A stretch of 64,000 nt of DNA from Polyangium sp. 6x1 (GCF_029946515.1 NZ_JARZHH010000004.1:242639-306638); one strand, 5' to 3'; counted from the first letter of the stretch, positions 42,394 through 51,832 are shown. Program-made: numbers and translations. Notes: generated by a model from the sequence alone, not told the origin.

Positions 42394-44613
42394 ATGCGCC
42401 GCTCGTTTGGCCTGTTCGCAACGCTCACGTTCGCCGCGCTCTCGCTCGCGCCCGCCGCGGCGAGCGCGCAAGGGCTCGCCGTGGGCGTGGCGCGTAACAC
42501 CCTCGTCAGCGAGGCCGAGGACGGTGAGGCCGAGGCCCCGAGCCGAGGGACGCTGCGTGGCCTGTTCGGCGTGCCCGTGGCCGAACGGCTGCTCGTGGCG
42601 GGCTCGGTCGAGGAGCGGCTGCGCGGCGTGCGGCGGCTCGGCGCGATCGGGACGCCCGAGGCGATCGACGCCCTGACGAACGCGTTCGAGCAGTCGTCGC
42701 TCCTGACGCGCGACGGGCGCACGCGGCTCGAAGGCGTGAGGATCTTCGCGGCGCACGCCGATCGCGAGGCCGTACGGCCGCTGCTCATCCGGGAGCTCAC
42801 GGAGGGCGGGCCCGAGGCACGCGCGGCTTCCCACGGAGGGCTCGCGCGCGGGGCCGCGGCGCTCGCGCTCGCGAGGAGCCGCGACAAGAAGGCCACGTCG
42901 GCGCTCGTGGGCGCGGTGCTTCAAGGCGGGCCGGGCGGAGAGGCCGCGTCGGCGGCGCTCGTGGTGTACCCGCCCGCGTCGATCGCGCCGCTGCTCGAAG
43001 GGCGTCGCCGGATCGATCCACCCCTCGCCGTGCTGCTCGGAGACCTCGGCGACGTGCGGGCGATCCCGCGGCTCCGGCAAGCGCTCGAAGACACGGATCC
43101 GGCCTACCGCGCGGCCGCGGCGCTCGCGCTCGCGCGGCTCGGCGACACGAGCGCGCAAGCCGCGGCGCGCACGTGGGTGAAGAGCGACGACGTGAAGCAG
43201 AAGCGCGCGGGCGCCGAGGTGCTCGCGCGGCTCGGCGTGGAAGGTGCGGCGGAGGCGATCGCGGCTCTCCTCGCAGCAGGCCCGACGCGCGTCGACGGCG
43301 TGCGCCTCGCGCTCGTCGCGCCCTCGCCGGCGCTGGTGAAGCCGCTCGTCGCGTCGCTCGAAGCGCTCGACGGCGACGAACGAGAGCAAGCCATCGCGGC
43401 GATCGGGCGCGCAGGCGGGCCGGAGGCGGCGACGGCGCTGCTCGCCGAGCTCGGCAAGCCCGAGCACGCGACGGCAGCTGCGTTCGCGCTGGCGAGGAGG
43501 CCGGGCAAGGCGGCGCGCGCGGCGCTCGAGCGGGCGCTCGGGAGCACGTCCGCGAAGAAGGGCGCGCCGCGCCGGCTGATCACGCGCGCGGCGCTCGTGC
43601 GCGTGCTCGTGCTGGGGGACGAACCGAACGGCCTCGAGGGCGCGCTCTCGGCGATGGCGAACGAGAAAGACGCGGCCGACCGCGCGGTGAGCGTCTTCGG
43701 TCGGGTCGCGACGGGACGCACGAGCGTGCGCGCCGCGCTCGACGCGGCTTGCCCCGAGAAACGCCCGTGCGACGTGGCGATCGTGGCCGCGACGGCGCGC
43801 GCCTCGCTCGCGCGCGCGGCGATCGGCAAGGACGACGCCCCGGCGGAGCTCGGGCGCGTGCTCGGCGCGAAGGCGGCGGGGCGGGGGTTTGGGGCGCAGG
43901 GCGCCGAAGGCGACCCGAAGCCCCAAGCGTCGAAGGGGGACGCACCTTCGGCGCTCGAGGTCGCGGCGGGCGTCGCGCTCCTCGCCGATCCGAGCGGCGC
44001 GGGCCTGCCGACGGCGCTGCTCGCGCGCTGGGCCGAAGGGGAGAGCCCGCTCGCCCCGCTCGCCGCGCGCGCCTTGCCGAGCCGCGACGACGAGGCGATC
44101 CGTGGCCGCATCAAGCGCCTGCTCGCGGGCACCGATCCAGTCATCCGCGCGCATACCGCGCTCGGTCTCGCGCTCGATCCGGAGCCGGACGCGACGTCGC
44201 TGCTCGCGAACGCCTACCGCTTCGAGGAGGATCCGACCGTGCGTCGCGCGATCGTGCGAGCCCTCTCCGTGCGTCGCGAGCCCTTGCGCGCGGCGACGCT
44301 CGCGCTCGCGCGCGACCTCGATCCGGACGACCAGGTCCGCGCCCTCGCGCGCGCGGCCTTGTCCGGCCGAACGCTTCTCCCGACGCTCGCCGTGCCTCGC
44401 GGCCCGGTCGCGTGGGTCTCGCTCGTGGCGAACGCGCCTTCGGCGCTCCCGTCGATCCAAGGGCGCGCGGCGCGGCTCGTCCGCTCGGATGGCGTGGCCG
44501 TGCCGATCGTGGCGGATCCGGACGGCGTGGTCCTCGTCCCGGCCCTGCCGGACGGCCCTGCCGCGCTCACGCTTGCGCCCGAGGCCATCCCGGGGGACGC
44601 TGGGTCGCCATGA
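42394..44613 (+). CDS. Exported HEAT-repeat protein, 739 aa
   Basis: The signal peptide MRRSFGLFATLTFAALSLAP ends in AAASAQG. The rest is a long series of Ala/Leu-rich helical hairpins (VRRLGAIGTPEAIDALTNAF, AVLLGDLGDVRAIPRLRQAL, and others), that is, HEAT repeats forming a solenoid that binds partners in the periplasm or outside. Residues 498-514 are encoded by a 51-bp element also found in the gene at 50294. The stop overlaps the xseB start (ATGA). Confidence 0.82.
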   Translation: MRRSFGLFATLTFAALSLAPAAASAQGLAVGVARNTLVSEAEDGEAEAPSRGTLRGLFGVPVAERLLVAGSVEERLRGVRRLGAIGTPEAIDALTNAFEQSSLLTRDGRTRLEGVRIFAAHADREAVRPLLIRELTEGGPEARAASHGGLARGAAALALARSRDKKATSALVGAVLQGGPGGEAASAALVVYPPASIAPLLEGRRRIDPPLAVLLGDLGDVRAIPRLRQALEDTDPAYRAAAALALARLGDTSAQAAARTWVKSDDVKQKRAGAEVLARLGVEGAAEAIAALLAAGPTRVDGVRLALVAPSPALVKPLVASLEALDGDEREQAIAAIGRAGGPEAATALLAELGKPEHATAAAFALARRPGKAARAALERALGSTSAKKGAPRRLITRAALVRVLVLGDEPNGLEGALSAMANEKDAADRAVSVFGRVATGRTSVRAALDAACPEKRPCDVAIVAATARASLARAAIGKDDAPAELGRVLGAKAAGRGFGAQGAEGDPKPQASKGDAPSALEVAAGVALLADPSGAGLPTALLARWAEGESPLAPLAARALPSRDDEAIRGRIKRLLAGTDPVIRAHTALGLALDPEPDATSLLANAYRFEEDPTVRRAIVRALSVRREPLRAATLALARDLDPDDQVRALARAALSGRTLLPTLAVPRGPVAWVSLVANAPSALPSIQGRAARLVRSDGVAVPIVADPDGVVLVPALPDGPAALTLAPEAIPGDAGSP
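43884..43934 (+). repeat. 51-bp dispersed repeat, copy 1 (inside HEAT-repeat gene)
   Basis: It matches 51661-51711 at 44 of 51 positions with no gaps. The core encodes GAQGAEGDPKPQ from residue 500. The segment interrupts the helical repeats with a Gly/Pro-rich patch. The GGGGC and GCCCC ends of the core are inverted, and GGCGCC lies inside it. Confidence 0.7.
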
Positions 44614-44882
44614 GCCAAGAGACGGCCTCGATGACCAAGCCTGCTGGAGCCGAGCAGGCGTCCGCGCTCTCCTTCGAGGAGTCGACGCGGAGGCTCTCCG
44701 CAATCGTGGAGGAGCTCGAAGGCGGGGAGCTGCCGCTCGAGCGCTCGCTCGCGCTCTTCGAGGAGGGCGTGCGCCTCGCGCGTGCGGCGAAGGAACGGCT
44801 CGACCGGGCCGAGCGTCGCGTCGAGGAGCTGCTCGGCATCGACGCGCAGGGCAAGCCCATCGTGCGCGAGTTCGAGAGCTAG
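44610..44882 (+). CDS. xseB: Exodeoxyribonuclease VII small subunit
   Basis: 90 residues. The XseB signature is clear: LSFEESTRRLSAIVEELEGG, ELPLERSLALFEEGVRLARA and LDRAERRVEELLG. With XseA it forms the nuclease that degrades single-stranded DNA ends; xseA is not in the window. The start overlaps the preceding stop, coupling it to the HEAT-repeat gene. Confidence 0.93.
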   Translation: MSQETASMTKPAGAEQASALSFEESTRRLSAIVEELEGGELPLERSLALFEEGVRLARAAKERLDRAERRVEELLGIDAQGKPIVREFES

Positions 44883-44892
44883 GAGCATTTCC

Positions 44893-45621
44893 GTGCGAAC
44901 GGCGGCGGCGCTCATCATCGGCAACGAGCTGCTCAGCGGCAAGATCCCGGACGCGAACGTCGTCGTGCTCGCGCGGGCGTTGCGCTCGCTTGGCGTGGTC
45001 TTCCGGCGCGTGGTGATGGTGCTCGACGAGATCGACGTCATCGCCGAGGAAGTGCGGACGCTGTCGAAGACGCACGACTGGCTCTTCACGTCGGGCGGCG
45101 TGGGTCCGACGCACGACGACGTGACGATCGACGGGGTGGCGCGTGCGTTCGGCACGCACGTCGTGAGCGAGCCGTCGATGGAGGCGATGCTGCGGACCTA
45201 CTACGGCGAGAAGCTGACGGAGGGTCACCTCTTGATGGCGCGCATGCCGCACGGGGCGCGCCTCGCGTCGACGAAGGCGATGCCGTGGCCGACGGTGGTG
45301 ATGAACAACGTATGGATCCTGCCGGGCGTCCCGGAGATCTTCCAGGCGAAGATCCCGCTGATCCGGGAGGAGCTCGGCGCTGACGTGCCGTTCGTGACGC
45401 ACGCGGTGTTCACGACGCTCGACGAGGGCACGATCAAGCCGATGCTGGACCGCGTGGTCGCGGCGCACCCGGACGTGGAGATCGGCTCGTACCCGCGGTG
45501 GAGCGGGCTCGAATACCGGACGAAGCTGACGTTCGACGGGCTCGACGCGGAGAAGGTGCGGACGGCGCGGGACGCGTTCGCGGCGAGTTTGCCGGAAGAG
45601 GCGGTTGTTCGGGTGGAGTAA
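44893..45621 (+). CDS. CinA-type molybdopterin-binding domain protein
   Basis: 242 residues from GTG 44893, with AGGAG seven bases upstream. It has the MoaB/MogA-like fold of the CinA N-terminus: ALIIGNELLSGKIPDANVVV, LFTSGGVGPTHDDVTIDGVA, VWILPGVPEIFQAKI. The length is that of the stand-alone CinA N-terminal half; the PncC-like deamidase half is absent. Related proteins hydrolyse ADP-ribose. It starts ten bases after xseB. Confidence 0.88.
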   Translation: MRTAAALIIGNELLSGKIPDANVVVLARALRSLGVVFRRVVMVLDEIDVIAEEVRTLSKTHDWLFTSGGVGPTHDDVTIDGVARAFGTHVVSEPSMEAMLRTYYGEKLTEGHLLMARMPHGARLASTKAMPWPTVVMNNVWILPGVPEIFQAKIPLIREELGADVPFVTHAVFTTLDEGTIKPMLDRVVAAHPDVEIGSYPRWSGLEYRTKLTFDGLDAEKVRTARDAFAASLPEEAVVRVE

Positions 45622-45808
45622 GCGACCGCCGTTTGCATTGCCTGTCTCCTTCGTGCGTGTGGCCGGGCGCGGGCAAACTTCGTTGTAATGCTCCTGCGTC
45701 AGGGAATGGCGAGCGATCGTCCTCGGCTCGGTAGAAACCGCAAAGCCGTGGATCACGACCAGGTAGGATGGCGGATCAAACCGTCCGCTCGCCCTGTCCT
45801 GCACACGC

Positions 45809-46243
45809 ATGGCACCTGCTCGCACCGAGGACGCATCATCGGAGATCCGGATCGGCGCGCATCGGTTCCGCTGGGAGCCCCCGGACCTCGTGCACCTCGT
45901 TTATTTCGGTGACCTCGACGGCCCGACCTCGGTGGCCCTGAGCGAGGCGTCGCGCCGGTTCACCCTCGGCAAACCGCGGGTCTTTCTCCTCGTCGACATG
46001 TCGAAGATCGGGCGCGTTTCGCGCGAGGCTCGCAGCGCTTCGGCCGAGGGGGGCAAGGACCTCGCCCTGCGCGGGACGGCCGTCGTCGGCGCCTCCGCGC
46101 ACCTGCGGATCCTCGCGAGCCTCGTGAGCCGCGCCATCTCGCTCCTGTACGGCGCCGCCGACAATCCCACGCAGTTCTTCGAAACCGAGGCCGAGGCACG
46201 GGCGTGGATCGCGGAGCGAAGGCGCGAGCTCGACGCGCGCTGA
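45809..46243 (+). CDS. STAS-like (SpoIIAA-type) protein, 144 aa
   Basis: The alternating strands and helices RVFLLVDMSKIGRVSREARS and TAVVGASAHLRILASLVSR, with a final TQFFETEAEARAWIAE motif, fit the SpoIIAA-like group of small STAS proteins. It shares this closing motif with the protein at 29268. It could bind lipid or an anti-sigma partner. The gene is single and is followed by a probable terminator. Confidence 0.6.
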   Translation: MAPARTEDASSEIRIGAHRFRWEPPDLVHLVYFGDLDGPTSVALSEASRRFTLGKPRVFLLVDMSKIGRVSREARSASAEGGKDLALRGTAVVGASAHLRILASLVSRAISLLYGAADNPTQFFETEAEARAWIAERRRELDAR

Positions 46244-46258
46244 CGAGCATCGTGCTTC

Positions 46259-46282
46259 CCTGGCGCCCGCCAGGCGGTTTTT
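46259..46282 (+). terminator. Intrinsic terminator
   Basis: Stem CCTGGC / GCCAGG with loop GCCC, then CGG and TTTTT, 16 bp after the STAS-like gene's stop. The layout is right for factor-independent termination on the plus strand. Confidence 0.6.
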
Positions 46283-46353
46283 CGCTTCGCCACCCCCCGA
46301 GCCCCCGATGGCCCCGAAAAACCGCGCGGCCCGGATCCTGCTCCCGCCGGGGC

Positions 46354-47079
46354 ATGGACGCGATGCTCGACGTGGCTCCGGCCCACGAAAACATCCTCGA
46401 AACGATGACGCTCGGGCCCCGCGGGCCCCGCGAGCGCGCCCTCGAAGAGGGGATCTTGATGCTCTCGGACGCTGATCTGCTCGCCATCGTCCTCGGCACC
46501 GGGCTCGTCGGTTGCTCCGTCTTCCGGCTCGCGAACGAGTTGCTCGAGAGGGTCGGCGGGCTCGAAGGGCTTGGGCGGCTCGGGCCCTCGGCGATCGCCG
46601 AGATCCCCGGCGTGGGCACCGCCAAGGCCCTGCGCCTCCTCGCCGGGCTCGAAATTGGCCGGCGCTCGCTCATGCGCTCGATCCGCCCGCGGCCCGGCGT
46701 CTGCAACTCCGCCGCCGTTGCCGCCTGGTTCACGACGCGCCTCTCCTGGCGCGAGTACGAGGAGCTCTGGGTGCTCTCCCTCGACGGCCGCAACGGCCTG
46801 CGTAGCGCGCGGCGCGTGGCCCAGGGCGGCGTGCACGGCCTCGGCGTCACGCCGCGCGACGTCCTGCGTGTCGCGCTCCAGGACACGGCGGCCGCCATGA
46901 TCCTCGTGCACAACCACCCGAGCGGCGACCCTACGCCCTCGGACGCCGACGTCGCCATGACCCGCAAGGTCGCCGAGGCCAGCCGCGTCGTGGGCGTGCC
47001 CCTGCTCGATCACGTGATCGTCTCGAGCACGGGCGAGTACTGCTCGCTCCTGGACCTCGGGATCCTGCCTTCCGTGTGA
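46354..47079 (+). CDS. radC: RadC/JAB-domain DNA repair-like protein
   Basis: 241 residues. A helix-hairpin-helix stretch (LGPSAIAEIPGVGTAKALRL) is followed by the MPN/JAMM metal motif HNHPSGDPTPSDAD and the C-terminal VPLLDHVIVSSTGEYCSL. The RadC name is historical and a repair role is unproven; members are often linked to mobile DNA and competence. The start is uncertain between ATG 46354 and 46363. Confidence 0.92.
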   Translation: MDAMLDVAPAHENILETMTLGPRGPRERALEEGILMLSDADLLAIVLGTGLVGCSVFRLANELLERVGGLEGLGRLGPSAIAEIPGVGTAKALRLLAGLEIGRRSLMRSIRPRPGVCNSAAVAAWFTTRLSWREYEELWVLSLDGRNGLRSARRVAQGGVHGLGVTPRDVLRVALQDTAAAMILVHNHPSGDPTPSDADVAMTRKVAEASRVVGVPLLDHVIVSSTGEYCSLLDLGILPSV

Positions 47080-47211
47080 GCCGCCGTCCTCGCGCGGCGC
47101 GCCCGCAAAGGCCGTGGGAGCACCAAGCTTCGCCGAGATCTTCCCTTTCGTCCCTGGATCATCCGACACTCGCGCAGGGCGGCCACGCGCCGCTCGCCCC
47201 GGAGCTCCCTC

Positions 47212-48783
47212 ATGCACGAATTGCTCTCCCGGCTCGGTCTCGCTCCCGACGAGAATTTCGGCGGCTTCGACGGCGAGCACTGGCTCGGCGCAGGCCCGCC
47301 CCTCGACGTGATCACCCCGATCGACGGCTCGCGGATCGCCCGTGTGCGCCCGATCGGCCGCGCCGAGTACGAGCACATCGCCCAGCGCGCCGAGGCCGCC
47401 TTCCGGACGTGGCGCGAGGTGCCGGCACCGAAACGCGGCGAGGTCGTGCGCAGGCTCGGCGACGCCCTGCGCGCCCACAGGAAGGACCTCGGCGCCCTCG
47501 TGACCCTGGAGATGGGCAAAATCACGGCCGAGGGCGAGGGCGAGGTGCAGGAGATGATCGACGTCTGCGATTTCGCCTGCGGCCTCTCGCGCCAGCTCCA
47601 TGGCCTCACGATGCACAGCGAGCGGCCGCGCCATCGCATGTACGAGCAATGGCACCCGCTCGGCGTCATCGGGGTGATCACCGCCTTCAATTTCCCGGTC
47701 GCCGTGTGGAGCTGGAATGCGGCGATCGCGGCCGTCTGCGGCGACACCACGGTCTGGAAGCCCTCGCCGAAGACCCCGCTCACGGCCATCGCCACCACGA
47801 ACATCGCGTCTCGGGTCTGCCGCGAGAGCGGCGTCGACCCGGCCCTCTTCTCGCTCGCGTTCGGCAGCGTCGAGGACGTGGGAGAGCCCATGCTCGCCGA
47901 TTCACGTTTGCCGCTCGTCTCGGCCACGGGCAGCACCCGCATGGGCCGGCGCGTCGCCGAGGTCGTCGGCCGGCGCCTCGGCCGCACCTTGCTGGAGCTC
48001 GGCGGCAACAATGCGCTCATCGTCACGAGCCACGCCGACCTCGACCTCGCCACGCGGGCCATTCTCTTCGGCGCGGTCGGCACGGCCGGACAACGCTGCA
48101 CGTCGACCCGGCGCATTCTCGTCCACCGCTCGGTCCGCGACGAGCTCGTCCGCCGCCTCGTCCATGCGTATCGCACCGTCCGGATCGGCGATCCACGCGA
48201 GCCGGGCACGCTCATGGGTCCGCTCGCCAGCCACGACGCCGTCGCCGCCATGCAATCGGCCCTCGCGCGGCTGAAAGACGAGGGCGGCGAGGTGCTTTGC
48301 GGCGGCGCGCCGCTCGAGGGCCCCCAGTTCCCCGGCGGTCATTACGTCGAGCCTTGCATCGCCGCGGCGCGCAACGAGTATCGCATCGTGCAGGAGGAGA
48401 CGTTCGCGCCGATCCTCTACGTCATCGAATACGGCGGCGCCTCGCGGCCGCCGGATCACGCCACGCTCATGCGCGAGATGCGTGAGGTGATCGATCTTCA
48501 CAACGCCGTCCCGCAGGGCCTCTCCGGCTCGATTTTCACCCACCACCTCGTCGAGGCCGAGGCCTTCCTCGCCCACGCCGGCAGCGATTGCGGGATCGCG
48601 AACGTCAACATCGGCACGAGCGGCGCGGAGATCGGCGGCGCATTCGGCGGCGAGAAAGACACGGGCGGCGGACGCGAGAGCGGCTCCGACGCCTGGAAAG
48701 CCTACATGCGGCGGCAAACGAACACCCTCAACTGGGGAATGGACCTGCCTCTGTCGCAGGGCATCACCTTCGGAGAGCCCTGA
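47212..48783 (+). CDS. Aldehyde dehydrogenase, ALDH7 / alpha-aminoadipic semialdehyde type
   Basis: 523 residues. The NAD-binding and catalytic regions FNFPVAVWSWNAAIAAVCGD, LLELGGNNALIV and GTAGQRCTSTRR match ALDH7A1 (AASADH, also piperideine-6-carboxylate dehydrogenase). Such enzymes oxidise alpha-aminoadipate semialdehyde in lysine breakdown. The C-terminal NVNIGTSGAEIGGAFGGEKD is the family's substrate-site segment. It is followed after two bases by the next gene, so they are cotranscribed. Confidence 0.9.
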   Translation: MHELLSRLGLAPDENFGGFDGEHWLGAGPPLDVITPIDGSRIARVRPIGRAEYEHIAQRAEAAFRTWREVPAPKRGEVVRRLGDALRAHRKDLGALVTLEMGKITAEGEGEVQEMIDVCDFACGLSRQLHGLTMHSERPRHRMYEQWHPLGVIGVITAFNFPVAVWSWNAAIAAVCGDTTVWKPSPKTPLTAIATTNIASRVCRESGVDPALFSLAFGSVEDVGEPMLADSRLPLVSATGSTRMGRRVAEVVGRRLGRTLLELGGNNALIVTSHADLDLATRAILFGAVGTAGQRCTSTRRILVHRSVRDELVRRLVHAYRTVRIGDPREPGTLMGPLASHDAVAAMQSALARLKDEGGEVLCGGAPLEGPQFPGGHYVEPCIAAARNEYRIVQEETFAPILYVIEYGGASRPPDHATLMREMREVIDLHNAVPQGLSGSIFTHHLVEAEAFLAHAGSDCGIANVNIGTSGAEIGGAFGGEKDTGGGRESGSDAWKAYMRRQTNTLNWGMDLPLSQGITFGEP

Positions 48784-48785
48784 GC

Positions 48786-50129
48786 ATGCCTCGTCTGCCC
48801 CTCACCGCGCCCGAGCTCCTCTTTTCGAGCCAGGCCCCGCGCCCGTGGTCGGGGTTTCTGGAGCGGCCCGTCGTCGCCGAGCAGGGCGTGTTGCTCGCGG
48901 GCGACGACGCCTCCGCCGTATGCATGGACGCCGCGACCGGGCGCGCGATCTACACGGTCCACGTACCGCTCGAAGCCACCGACGCCTACACCGGACTCCC
49001 GATCCCCTGGAGCGACGGCCGGGCGCTCGTGCCGGTCTACCAGAAAGACGCCTCCCTCAAGGTCTACGACGTGAGCCCCGCGGGGGCCATCGCCCTCGTC
49101 GATTCGCCCGGCGCCGAGGAGGAGGCGCGCGGCAACGACATGCGCATCGTCGCGAACGACGGCAGCTGCAAGCTCTTCCTGATGCCCCTCGCCCGCGCGG
49201 CCGACGACCATTACATCGTTTCCTGGCTCTACCGCCAGGTCAGGTTTTACCGGACCGAATGCCGCTCCTTCGCGCGTGGCCTTCGCTGGGGCAGCGAGGA
49301 GGCCCTGCTCGCCACGACCGCGGACGTCGCGCTCGGCGTGACCGCGCCCGTGCGCGGGACCGACGATCGGGGGACGCTCGTGGCCCGGTCGATCACGGAT
49401 GGAAAGGTCCTCTGGTCGCTCGGCGCGCGCAGCCGCACCGTCGCCGGGGCCGGCGCGGGCATGTTTTTCCTCCTCGATCGATCGGCCCGCGTCTCCGAGG
49501 ACGCCGCGCGCAAGATCGCGCGCGACGAGGAGCTGCTCGAAGCGCTCGCCGAGGAGCCGGCGCTCATGGGAGAGGCCCTCGACTCGCTCCTGCGCAGCTT
49601 GCTCGCGCAGCGCCCCGTCCGCGCGCCCTCGCGGATCGCCGCGATCGACGCCGCGACGGGGATCGTCCGCTGGGAGGCGCAGGTGCCCGGCGACGTCGTC
49701 TCGATTGGGGGACCGGGCGGCGGCGTGCTCGCGGTCGTGGGCGTGGAGGGCACGGCCGCGCATCTCTATCGTTTCGACGCCGAGACGGGGGAGGCGCGGG
49801 GCGCCTCGTCGCTCGGCGCTGGCTGGCCCGGCTCGCCCCTCGATCCGTGGAGCGGCCGCCTCTCGTTCGAGCTCTGGTCGACTGAAATGCCGGCGATCGT
49901 CGCGGTGGACGAGCACGCCATTGCCTGGTCGAGCCCCGAGGCTCTTTTCGTCGAGCGCCTCGAAGAGCCGTTCACGCGCCTCTGGCGCTGGACCTTGCCG
50001 GCCCCTTGCCGCGCCTTTCGCCCGCGGGTCCTCGACCGCGTCCTCAACGAGCCGGCCATCAGCGTCGGCGATGGCCGCATCTACCTCCGCGACGGCTGGA
50101 GCCTCTGGGGCATCGGCGAGCGTCGGTAG
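48786..50129 (+). CDS. PQQ-like beta-propeller protein, 447 aa
   Basis: It starts two bases after the aldehyde dehydrogenase. Repeated strands with the AxDAxTGxxxW pattern (CMDAATGRAIYTV, RSITDGKVLWSL, AIDAATGIVRWEA, RFDAETGEARG) indicate a PQQ-type propeller. There is no export signal, so it is probably cytoplasmic, unlike true PQQ dehydrogenases. A helical insert lies near residues 235-280. Its role with the dehydrogenase is unknown. Confidence 0.75.
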   Translation: MPRLPLTAPELLFSSQAPRPWSGFLERPVVAEQGVLLAGDDASAVCMDAATGRAIYTVHVPLEATDAYTGLPIPWSDGRALVPVYQKDASLKVYDVSPAGAIALVDSPGAEEEARGNDMRIVANDGSCKLFLMPLARAADDHYIVSWLYRQVRFYRTECRSFARGLRWGSEEALLATTADVALGVTAPVRGTDDRGTLVARSITDGKVLWSLGARSRTVAGAGAGMFFLLDRSARVSEDAARKIARDEELLEALAEEPALMGEALDSLLRSLLAQRPVRAPSRIAAIDAATGIVRWEAQVPGDVVSIGGPGGGVLAVVGVEGTAAHLYRFDAETGEARGASSLGAGWPGSPLDPWSGRLSFELWSTEMPAIVAVDEHAIAWSSPEALFVERLEEPFTRLWRWTLPAPCRAFRPRVLDRVLNEPAISVGDGRIYLRDGWSLWGIGERR

Positions 50130-50293
50130 CGCCGCCGACGTTCTTGTGCGATTCGGAGGCAATCGCCGCGCCGGAGGCCGGAAAATCCGCCAACGCTCCC
50201 ATTTATCCGCGGGCAAACGCGCGTTCCAGCTTGATCGGGCTGCACGCTCGAATCACGTTCGTTTTCATCCGGGGGGGAACTTCAAACCGGGTG

Positions 50294-51775
50294 ATGAAAC
50301 ACATGATTGCACGCCGTGAATGGTCTTACTTCGTCGTCATGGCCCTCGCCGCCATGACGCACGGTTGTCAGGGAGAACAGGGCGAGACCGGAATGGACGA
50401 CGCGGCCGACTCCACCGCGTCCGAGGCCGATACGTCGGCCGATTCCGAGGACACCGAGCCTGCCGACGTGAGCGACGAGGCCGCGCTCCCCGCTGCGGGG
50501 AGCCTGCCCGAGGCGCTCGGCTCTGCGTGGCCCGGCGCCTCCAGCCTCGAGCCGAACGAAGCGAGCGTGACCGCCAAGGACGCGCCGCTCGGCGTCACGA
50601 ACAACCTCTCCATCACCAAGGGCGATGAAGATTGGTACCGTGTCGTCGTGCCCGCGCGCACCGTCGCGCGCGTCGGCATCGAGATGAACCACGCCGCCGG
50701 GGACCTGGATCTCGTGGCGTATGATGCGCAGGGACGCCTGCTCGGCTCCCGCAACGGCGCCGAGTACCCCTACACGTTCCGCGGCCAGGAGACGAACACC
50801 GAATATTATGGCTTTTATTCCGAAGACGGCGGCGCGGTGTATTACGTGCGCGTCCTCGGTCACGCTGGCGCGACGAACAAGTACAGCCTGCGCGTCGACC
50901 ATTATTCTTACGTCGACGGCCAGACCTGCACGGGCGCCGGTTTTTCCCTCGCCGATTGCGATGGGCGCGGCAGCAGCGGCAGCGGCCTGATTCCGTTCCC
51001 GTTCCCGGATCCTTCCGACTCCCTCGGGAACGCTTACAACTTCGCCTCGTACTCCAATTATCGCTTCGCGCGGCGCGAGCTCGTCATGCTCGTGCGCCAC
51101 GCCCTCGCCGAGACGCGCGAGGCCTTCCCGGGCACGAAGCCGCTCTCGCTCATCGACATCTGCCAGATGGACGGCGTCACGCCGGGGTATGACATCGGCG
51201 ATCCGCGCCATCCGCAGAGCACGCATGATCAGGGCGGCAACATCGACATCGCGTACTTCCAGACCGACGGGGCGAACGATGCCGAGATCGTCTGCAACGA
51301 CGGCGCGAGCCACGCCGACGGGTATTGCACGTCCGCCGCGGCGAAGAAGCACATCGTCGACCTGCCCCGCCAGGCCTTCTTCATGGCCAAGCTCTTCGCT
51401 TCGTCGCGCACGCGTGTCATCGGCACGGACACCGTCCTCGCGCCCCTCATCCGCGGCGCCGCGCAAGCGCTCGCGGCCTTGCCCGCCGGGGATCGCCGCA
51501 AGATCAGCCAGTCCGAGCTCAGCGCGTTCTCGAACCGCCTCGCGTATGGTTCGGGCTGGCCGTACCACCACCACCACATTCACCTCAGCCTGCAATGGCT
51601 GAACCAGGGGAATGCGCGTGCGGGTGAGGCCACGGCGCTCTCGGCGCCCGCGCCGTTCCTGGGGCCTGGGGCGCAGGACGCCGAAGGCGATCCGAAGCCC
51701 CAGATGTCGAACAGCATGCAGGCGCCTGGCGAGGCCGTCGATTCGCTCGACATGGCCTGGCCGCCGCGCCCCTGA
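50294..51775 (+). CDS. Lipoprotein with PPC domain and MepA/LAS-type murein peptidase domain
   Basis: 493 residues. The lipobox region VVMALAAMTHGC is followed by an acidic Ala/Asp/Ser linker, a pre-peptidase C-terminal (PPC) beta-sandwich (about 105-205, ITKGDEDWYRVVVPARTVAR) and a metallopeptidase-like domain (about 250-440). That domain has STHDQGGNIDIAYF (HxxxxxxD) and YHHHHIHLSLQW (HxH), the metal ligands of LAS-type murein peptidases such as MepA. It would cut cell-wall peptides at the surface. Residues 457-473 derive from the 51-bp repeat. ATG 50303 is an alternative start. Confidence 0.8.
   Translation: MKHMIARREWSYFVVMALAAMTHGCQGEQGETGMDDAADSTASEADTSADSEDTEPADVSDEAALPAAGSLPEALGSAWPGASSLEPNEASVTAKDAPLGVTNNLSITKGDEDWYRVVVPARTVARVGIEMNHAAGDLDLVAYDAQGRLLGSRNGAEYPYTFRGQETNTEYYGFYSEDGGAVYYVRVLGHAGATNKYSLRVDHYSYVDGQTCTGAGFSLADCDGRGSSGSGLIPFPFPDPSDSLGNAYNFASYSNYRFARRELVMLVRHALAETREAFPGTKPLSLIDICQMDGVTPGYDIGDPRHPQSTHDQGGNIDIAYFQTDGANDAEIVCNDGASHADGYCTSAAAKKHIVDLPRQAFFMAKLFASSRTRVIGTDTVLAPLIRGAAQALAALPAGDRRKISQSELSAFSNRLAYGSGWPYHHHHIHLSLQWLNQGNARAGEATALSAPAPFLGPGAQDAEGDPKPQMSNSMQAPGEAVDSLDMAWPPRP
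51661..51711 (+). repeat. 51-bp dispersed repeat, copy 2 (inside murein peptidase gene)
   Basis: It pairs with 43884-43934 (44 of 51 identical, no gaps). The core encodes GAQDAEGDPKPQ from residue 459 in the same reading phase as copy 1, just after the catalytic domain. Confidence 0.7.
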
Positions 51776-51786
51776 GGCGCGCCGGG

Positions 51787-51832
51787 TCGCAGAGGCGCGG
51801 CGGGGGCTTTTCTTTCGCCCGCGCCTCTGCGA
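51787..51832 (+). terminator. Large perfect hairpin after the murein peptidase gene
   Basis: A 14-bp perfect stem (51787-51800 with 51819-51832) encloses an 18-nt loop that contains TTTTCTTT. It starts 12 bases after the stop and ends ten bases before the next GTG. It lacks a full U run after the stem, so it may end transcription or stabilise mRNA ends. Confidence 0.45.
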
